From: Imbricaverruca yamaguchii
Taxonomy: Eukaryota; Arthropoda; Thecostraca; Neoverrucidae
Direction: 5' to 3'
Length of the DNA: 64,000 nt
NCBI GenBank assembly: GCA_034440575.1
Contig: JAOTOL010001202.1
Location: forward strand, 70,001 to 134,000
The position numbers were made by a program, and so were the translations under genes. Positions 56,767 through 64,000 of this stretch are shown here, one piece after another (positions within the stretch are counted from its first letter, which is position 1; each line of letters opens with the position of its first letter). Under the pieces are notes generated by a model. That model did not search any database, was not told the DNA's origin, and worked only from the letters and a program-made list of their open reading frames with translations.

Positions 56767-59700
56767 CGGTACCGTGCCGCCAATGCACGGTACCGTGCCG
56801 CCAATGTACGGTACCGTGCCGCCAATGTACGGTACCGTGCCGCCAATGTACGGTACCGTGCCGCCAATGCACGGTACCGTGCCGCCAATGTACGGTACCG
56901 TGCCGCCAATGTACGGTACCGTGCCGCCAATGTACGGTACCGTGCCGCCAATGTACGGTACCGTGCCGCCAATGTACGGTACCGTGCCGCCAATGTACGG
57001 TACCGTGCCGCCAATGTACGGTACCGTGCCGCCAATGTACGGTACCGTGCCGCCAATGTACGGTACCGTGCCGCCAATGTACGGTACCGTGCCGCCAATG
57101 TACGGTACCGTGCCGCCAATGTACGGTACCGTGCCGCCAATGTACGGTACCGTGCCGCCAATGTACGGTACCGTGCCGCCAATGTACGGTACCGTGCCGC
57201 CAATGTACGGTACCGTGCCGCCAATGTACGGTACCGTCCGTGCCGCCAATGTACGGTACCGTGCCGCCAATGTACGGTACCGTGCCGCCAATGTACGGTA
57301 CCGTGCCGCCAATGTACGGTACCGTGCCGCCAATGTACGGTACCGTGCCGCCAATGTACGGTACCGTGCCGCCAATGTACGGTACCGTGCCGCCAATGTA
57401 CGGTACCGTGCCGCCAATGTACGGTACCGTGCCGCCAATGTACGGTACCGTGCCGCCAATGTACGGTACCGTGTCCGCCAATGTACGGTACCGTGCCGCC
57501 AATGTACGGTACCGTGCCGCCAATGTACGGTACCGTGCCGCCAATGTACGGTACCGTGCCGCCAATGTACGGTACCGTGCCGCCAATGTACGGTACCGTG
57601 CCGCCAATGTACGGTACCGTGCCGCCAATGTACGGTACCTGCGGTACCGTGCCGCCAATGTACGGTACCGTGCCGCCAATGTACGGTACCGTGCCGCCAA
57701 TGTACGGTACCGTGCCGCCAATGTACGGTACCGTGCGCCAATACGGTACCGTGCCGCCAATGTACGGTACTGTGCCGCCAATGTACGGTACCGTGCCGCC
57801 AATGTACGGTACCGTACCGCCAATGTACGGTACCGTGCCGCCAATGTACGGTACCGTACCGCCAATGTACGGTACCGTGCCAATAATGTACGGTACCGTG
57901 CCGCCAATGTACGGTACCGTGCCGCCAATGTACGGTACCGTGCCGCCAATGTACGGTACGGTACCGTGCCGCCAATGTACGGTACCGTGCCGCCAATGTG
58001 CGGTACCGTGTCGCCCATGCACGGTACCGTGCCGCCAATGTACGGTACCGTGCCACCAATGTACGGTACCGTGCCGCCAATGTACGGTACCGTGCCACCA
58101 ATGTGCGGTACCGTGCCGCCAATGTACGGTACCGTGCCGCCAATGTACGGTACCGTAGCCGCCAATGTACGGTACCGTGCCGCCAATGTACGGTACCGTG
58201 CCGCCAATGTACGGTACCGTGCCGCCAATGTACGGTACCGTGCCGCCAATGTACGGTACCGTGCCGCCAATGTACGGTACCGTGCCGCCAATGTACGGTA
58301 CCGTGCCGCCAATGTACGGTACCGTGCCGCCAATGTACGGTACCGTGCCGCCAATGTACGGTACCGTGCCGCCAATGTACGGTACCGTGCCGCCAATGTA
58401 CGGTACCGTGCCGCCAATGTACGGTACCGTGCCGCCAATGTACGGTACCGTGCCGCCAATGTACGGTACCGTGCCGCCAATGTACGGTACCGTGCCGCCA
58501 ATGTACGGTACCGTGCCGCCAATGTACGGTACCGTGCCGCCAATGTACGGTACCGTGCCGCCAATGTACGGTACCGTGCCGCCAATGTACGGTACCGTGC
58601 CGCCAATGTACGGTACCGTGCCGCCAATGTACGGTACCGTGCCGCCAATGTACGGTACCGTGCCGCCAATGTACGGTACCGTACCGCCAATGTACGGTAC
58701 CGTACCGCCAATGTACGGTACCGTGCCGCCAATGTACGGTACCGTGCCGCCAATGTACGGTACCGTGCCGCCAATGTACGGTACGGTACCGTGCCGCCAA
58801 TGTACGGTACCGTGCCGCCAATGTACGGTACTGTGCCGCCAATGTACGGTACCGTGCCGCCAATGTACGGTACCGTGCCGCCAATGTACGGTACCGTGCC
58901 GCCAATGTACGGTACCGTGCCGCCAATGTACGGTACCGTGCCGCCAATGTACGGTACCGTGCCGCCAATGTACGGTACCGTGCCGCCAATGTACGGTACC
59001 GTGCCGCCAATGTACGGTACCGTACCGCCAATGTACGGTACCGTGCCGCCAATGTACGGTACCGTGCCGCCAATGTACGGTACCGTGCCGCCAATGTACG
59101 GTACCGTGCCGCCAATGTACGGTACCGTGCCGCCAATGTACGGTACCGTGCCGCCAATGTACGGTACCGTGCCGCCAATGCAGGTACCGTGCCGCCAATG
59201 TACGGTACCGTGCCGCCAATGTACGGTACCGTGCCGCCAATTGTACGGTACCGTGCCGCCAATGTACGGTACCGTGCCGCCAATGTACGGTACCGTGCCG
59301 CCAATGTACGGTACCGTACCGCCAATGTACGGTACCGTACCGCCAATGTACGGTACCGTGCCGCCAATGTACGGTACTGTGCCGCCAATGTACGGTACCG
59401 TGCCGCCAATGTACGGTACCGTACCGCCAATGTACGGTACCATGTACGTACCGTGCACGGTACCGTGCCGCCAATGTACGGTACGGTACGTGCCGCCAAT
59501 GTACGGTACCGTGCCGCCAATGTACGGTACCGTGCCGCCAATGTACGGTACCGTGCCGCCAATGTACGGTACCGTACCGCCAATGTACGGTACCTGCCAT
59601 TGACGGTACCGTGCCGCCAATGTACGGTACCGTGCCGCCAATGTACGGTACCGTGCCGCCAATGTACGGTACCGTACCGCCAATGTACGGTACCGTGCCG

Positions 59701-61930
59701 CCAATGTACGGTACCGTGCCGCCAATGTACGGTACCGTGCCGCCAATGCACGGTACCGTGCCGCCAATGTACGGTACCGTGCCGCCAATGTACGGTACCG
59801 TGCCGCCAATGTACGGTACCGTGCCGCCAATGTACGGTACCGTGCCGCCAATGTACGGTACCGTGCCGCCAATGTACGGTACCGTGCCGCCAATGTACGG
59901 TACCGTGCCGCCAATGTACGGTACCGTGCCGCCAATGTACGGTACCGTGCCGCCAATGTACGGTACCGTGCCGCCAATGTACGGTACCGTGCCGCCAATG
60001 TACGGTACCGTGCCGCCAATGTACGGTACCGTGCCGCCAATGTACGGTACCGTGCCGCCAATGCACGGTACCGTGCCGCCAATGTACGGTACCGTGCCGC
60101 CAATGTACGGTACTGTGCCGCCAATGTACGGTACCGTGCCGCCAATGCACGGTACTGTGCCGCCAATGCACGGTACCGTGCCGCCAATGTACGGTACCGT
60201 GCCGCCAATGTACGGTACCGTGCCGCCAATGTACGGTACCGTGCCGCCAATGTACGGTACCGTGCCGCCAATGTACGGTACCGTGCCGCCAATGTACGGT
60301 ACCGTGCCGCCAATGTACGTACGGTACCGTGCCGCCAATGTACGGTACCGTGCCGCCAATGTACGGTACCGTGCCGCCAATGTACGGTACCGTGCCGCCA
60401 ATGTACGGTACCGTGCCGCCAATGTACGGTACCGTGCCGCCAATGTACGGTACCGTGCCGCCAATGTACGGTACTGTGCCGCCAATGTACGGTACCGTGC
60501 CGCCAATGTACGGTACCGTGCCGCCAATGTACGGTACCGTGCCGCCAATGTACGGTACCGTGCCGCCAATGGTACCGTGCCGCCAATGTACGGTACTGTG
60601 CCGCCAATGTACGGTACCGTGCCGCCAATGCACGGTACCGTGCCGCCAATGTACGGTACCGTGCCGCCAATGTACGGTACCGTGCCGCCAATGTACGGTA
60701 CCGTGCCGCCAATGTACGGTACCGTGCCGCCAATGTACGGTACCGTGCCGCCAATGCACGGTACTGTGCCGCCAATGTACGGTATTGTGTCGCCCGTGCA
60801 CGGTACTGTGCCGCCAATGTACGGTACCGTGCCGCCAATGTACGGTACCGTGCCGCCAATGCACGGTACTGTGCCGCCAATGTACGGTACCGTGCCGCCA
60901 ATGTACGGTACCGTGCCGCCAATGTACGGTACCGTGCCGCCAATGTACGGTACCGTGCCGCCAATGTACGGTACCGTGCCGCCAATGCACGGTACCGTGC
61001 CGCCAATGTACGGTACCGTGCCGCCAATGTACGGTACCGTGCCGCCAATGTACGGTACCGTGCCGCCAATGTACGGTACCGTGCCGCCAATGCACGGTAC
61101 CGTGCCGCCAATGTACGGTACCGTGCCGCCAATGTACGGTACCGTGCCGCCAATGCACGGTACCGTGCCGCCAATGTACGGTACCGTGCCGCCAATGTAC
61201 GGTACTGTGCCGCCAATGTACGGTACCGTGCCGCCAATGTACGGTACCGTGCCGCCAATGTACGGTACTGTGCCGCCAATGTACGGTACCTGTGCCGCCA
61301 ATGTACGGTACCGTGCCGCCAATGTACGGTACCGTGCCGCCAATGTACGGTACCGTGCCGCCAATGTACGGTACCGTGCCGCCATATGCACGGTACCGTG
61401 CCGCCAATGTACGGTACCGTGCCGCCAATGTACGGTACCGTGCCGCCAATGTACGGTACCGTGCCGCCAATGTACGGTACCGTGCCGCCAATGTACGGTA
61501 CTGTACGGTACCGTGTCGCCAATGCACGGTACCGTGCCGCCAATGTACGGTACCGTGCCGCCAATGTACGGTACCGTGCCGCCAATGTACGGTACCGTGC
61601 CGCCAATGTACGGTACCGTGCCGCCAATGTACGGTACCGTGCCGCCAATGTACGGTACCGTGCCGCCAATGTACGGTACCGTGCCGCCAATGCACGGTAC
61701 CGTGCCGCCAATGTACGGTACCGTGCCGCCAATGTACGGTACCGTGCCGCCAATGTACGGTACTGTGCCGCCCGTGCACGACACTGTGTCGCCCATGCAC
61801 GGTACCGTGCCGCCAATGTACGGTACCGTGCCGCCAATGTACGGTACCGTGCCGCCAATGTACGGTACCGTGCCGCCAATGTACGGTATTGTGTCGCCCA
61901 TGCACGACACTGTGTCGCCCATGCACGGTA
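56767..61930. repeat. 21 bp satellite array, 5.2 kb
   Basis: About 245 copies of a 21 bp unit made of GGTACCGTGCCGCCAAT then GTAC. Most copies are identical; recurrent variants change GTAC to GCAC, GCCGCC to ACCGCC, or ACCGTG to ACTGTG. Short irregularities (near 57236, 57475, 57640, 57735, 57956, 58155, 58786, 59180, 59450, 60320, 60570, 61290, 61385, 61505) shift the phase. Towards the right end diverged units with GTGTCGCCCATGCAC cluster, as expected at an array edge. The unit has no stop codon in any frame and is a multiple of three, which explains enormous open frames on both strands; the phase shifts argue against translation. The join TACGGTACCGTG contains a near-perfect palindrome around GGTACC. 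Confidence 0.98.
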
Positions 61931-62741
61931 CTTCGTCACCAACTTCGGGACAAGAGAGGGTGGTTGCTGCCACGTCTAGCATTCTCAAAGGGAGAGAGAG
62001 CTAGCGACATGCAACAGAACAGCATGTTGGGCATTGCGGGATCCGATTTTCATACCTCGGGTCACTGGGTGGCCTCTCAGGTCACTTTAAATGTAATTTG
62101 TTTGCAAAAATTGAACCGATTCACGTTCATGTCTGTGAGAAAACATTTGCGGATATGAGCTTTCAATGCTCACCATAGGATTCCTCAGTATCTTGGGATA
62201 CTATTCATGCGACTCTGATTGATTATGCCCTGTTTTCAACCCATTGGTAAGCCATCAGATGCCATGGAAATGTTAATTTTGCCTTGGAAACGTCCGACAT
62301 TGCGCCAGTAGACACTAGTTTTGTAGTTTTGTTGTATCCAGGGGAAAAATTAGACGTCAAACTCAGTTTTGGCGTCGAAAGTAAACCAAAAGTTAACCTA
62401 AGCCGAGCATGGTCATTTGGGGTTAACCTAGGTTAGTGACATAGGATGACCTTGGAGAGACCAGCGGCTTATATAGACAGATTAGCTTAGTCCATCACCC
62501 TACCACGCCGATCATTGGTGATTTGGATACAAAATGTGAGGTAAATCGCCGATAATTCGCGATTTGGGCGAACAACGGTCCGAATCGTTCCCCATTATGA
62601 GGCCATAGGCCAGTGATGTGACAGGACATTTTCTCACCATGAAGTCGACAAAGGATGCCCTATCAGATGTGCCAGACAAGTGGCTCGCTGTCGCGCCCCG
62701 GTTGTCCATGGTGGCAAAACAAATCCTTGGAGGGGGAGGGT
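61931..62741. other. No gene recognised
   Basis: AT-neutral spacer between two tandem arrays. Confidence 0.5.
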
Positions 62742-63265
62742 CCGTCCGTCACATGACCTAATCACTCCTCCGGAACCGTCACATGGCGTAATCACTCCTC
62801 CGGAACCGTCACATGGCGTAATCACTCCTCCGGAACCGTCACGTGGCGTAATCACTCATCCGGAACCGCCACGTGGCGTAATCACTCCTCCGGAACCGTC
62901 ACATGGCGTAATCACTCCTCCGGAACCGTCACGTGGCGTAATCACTCATCCGGAACCGCCACGTGGCGTAATCACTCCTCCGGAACCGTCACATGGCGTA
63001 ATCACTCCTCCGGAACCGTCACGTGGCGTAATCATCCGGAACCGCCACGTGGCGTAATCACTCCTCCGGAACCGTCACATGGCGTAATCACTCCTCCGGA
63101 ACCGTTACGTGGCGTATCGATCACTCCTCCGGAACCGTTACGTGGCGTAATCACTCCTCCGGAAACGTCACATGGCGTAATCACTCCTCCGGAACCGTCA
63201 CATGGCGTAATCACTCCTCCGGAACCGCCACGTGGGGTAATCACTCCTCCGAAATCATCGCGGGG
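62742..63265. repeat. 30 bp minisatellite
   Basis: About 17 copies of a 30 bp unit containing ATCACTCCTCCGGAACCGTC and ACATGGCGTA. Variants ACGTGG/ACATGG and ACTCATC/ACTCCTC alternate in a pattern suggesting that a 120 bp block was duplicated. One copy near 63030 lacks six bases and one near 63115 has extra bases. Confidence 0.95.
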
Positions 63266-64000
63266 GGCTGAGGAGCATATGTCCCGTTGCAAAGCGACGG
63301 AGAAATGCATGCTGCTTCGCGGATATAATCGCATTTACGATACATCACGAATTGCCAAAATTGTTCTTAAGAGCTTGAAACGATACTCTTCCAATGTATT
63401 TTTATACTTGCAACTATTAGAAAGTGCAGTCTGAAGAACGCATCGCCTCACCATGTGTTCACACAAATCGTATATCATATAATGTATCGTATGATAATTG
63501 ACATAATATGTTTATTGCCTCACTATCGTATATAATATAGCATAGTTTAACATTGCCATCTTTTGTTTGTAATCTTGTACATATACGCGTACTTTTCACT
63601 AAGCACTCGTAAAGGTGATCAGTTATACGCTGTTAAACATCCTAGCCACCGAAGCATGAAGTAGCTACGTAAGCAAACAATGACATTCATACACCTTCGG
63701 TGTCGATCACCGATGTATTGAACCGTGCGACAGCTCCAGCAAAGGCTCTGTTCCACAATTGCTCATATATCAGATGTCCATGTGTAGACATATAATGTAT
63801 TTCTGTCGTGGATCTGGACTTCATGGGTCGGCATGAGGTATGCATGCATATGGTGGTGGAGCGGTGCTCCTGCTATCCAGTGTGTGTCATGATGTTGTCG
63901 TATAGCATGGCGATCCACCACGTCGAGTACTCGCGGCAGCACTGCCAGGATGCGCGGCTTCCAGAGCGGCCAGTGTCCTCATGTACGCCACGACTCCTCC
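63266..64000. other. No gene recognised
   Basis: AT-rich sequence to the right edge with short open frames only. Confidence 0.5.

Noticed and set aside
56649..62158. Open frames of 950-1780 codons on both strands
   Set aside because: They result from a 21 bp unit with no stop in any frame; frames change at every irregular copy and no region has coding-type substitution bias.
62742..63265. Regular 30 bp repeats resembling a CRISPR array
   Set aside because: Units are directly contiguous with no unique spacers, and the DNA is eukaryotic.

Overview
The window is eukaryotic nuclear DNA, almost certainly from an arthropod; a crustacean is plausible but that is inference. The grounds are a spliced snail-family gene whose N-terminus carries the PLKKRP motif known from insect Snail, GT-AG splice signals, tRNA-derived SINEs, a non-LTR retrotransposon fragment, and very heavy micro- and minisatellite content. 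There are no operons and no prokaryotic features. Base composition is patchy: AT-rich stretches alternate with 300-800 bp blocks of very GC- and CpG-rich sequence.

Only two host genes are recognisable. On the minus strand at 13326-14696 is a two-exon snail/escargot/worniu-type repressor with five zinc fingers and a probable CtBP motif, behind a GAGA tract, an E-box and a CpG-rich region. On the minus strand at 5634-8604 is an unusual astacin-family protein: signal peptide, Asn-glycosylation-rich prodomain duplicated in tandem with its basic cleavage site, astacin-like domain that keeps the three zinc histidines but has Leu in place of the catalytic Glu, EGF-like domain, probable CUB-like domain, low-complexity stalk, one membrane helix and a short acidic tail. 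Its reading frame is broken four times, always in the same (+1) sense, so it is either a decaying gene or carries assembly indels. Both genes are on the same strand about 4.7 kb apart; nothing suggests they work together.

Mobile DNA: a 5'-truncated non-LTR retrotransposon with an intact RNase H domain (about 30850-32850, minus), two copies of one tRNA-derived SINE (9909-10208 plus; 11795-12081 minus), two partial copies of a second SINE (25455-25600 minus; 54760-54830 plus), further tRNA-like remnants (22955-23031, 42611-42681), and two copies of an unclassified element of about 800 bp (1596-2420 and 48215-49020).

Tandem repeats dominate the rest: more than twenty arrays of unrelated units (2, 4, 5, 12, 20, 21, 27, 28, 30, 32, 33, 34, 35, 36, 40, 53, 65, 66, 70 and about 270 bp). 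The largest are a 5.2 kb array of a 21 bp unit (56767-61930) and a 1.67 kb array of GAGCC (50249-51920). Most very long open reading frames in the window lie in these arrays and are not genes. Outside the features listed I see no further coding sequence.
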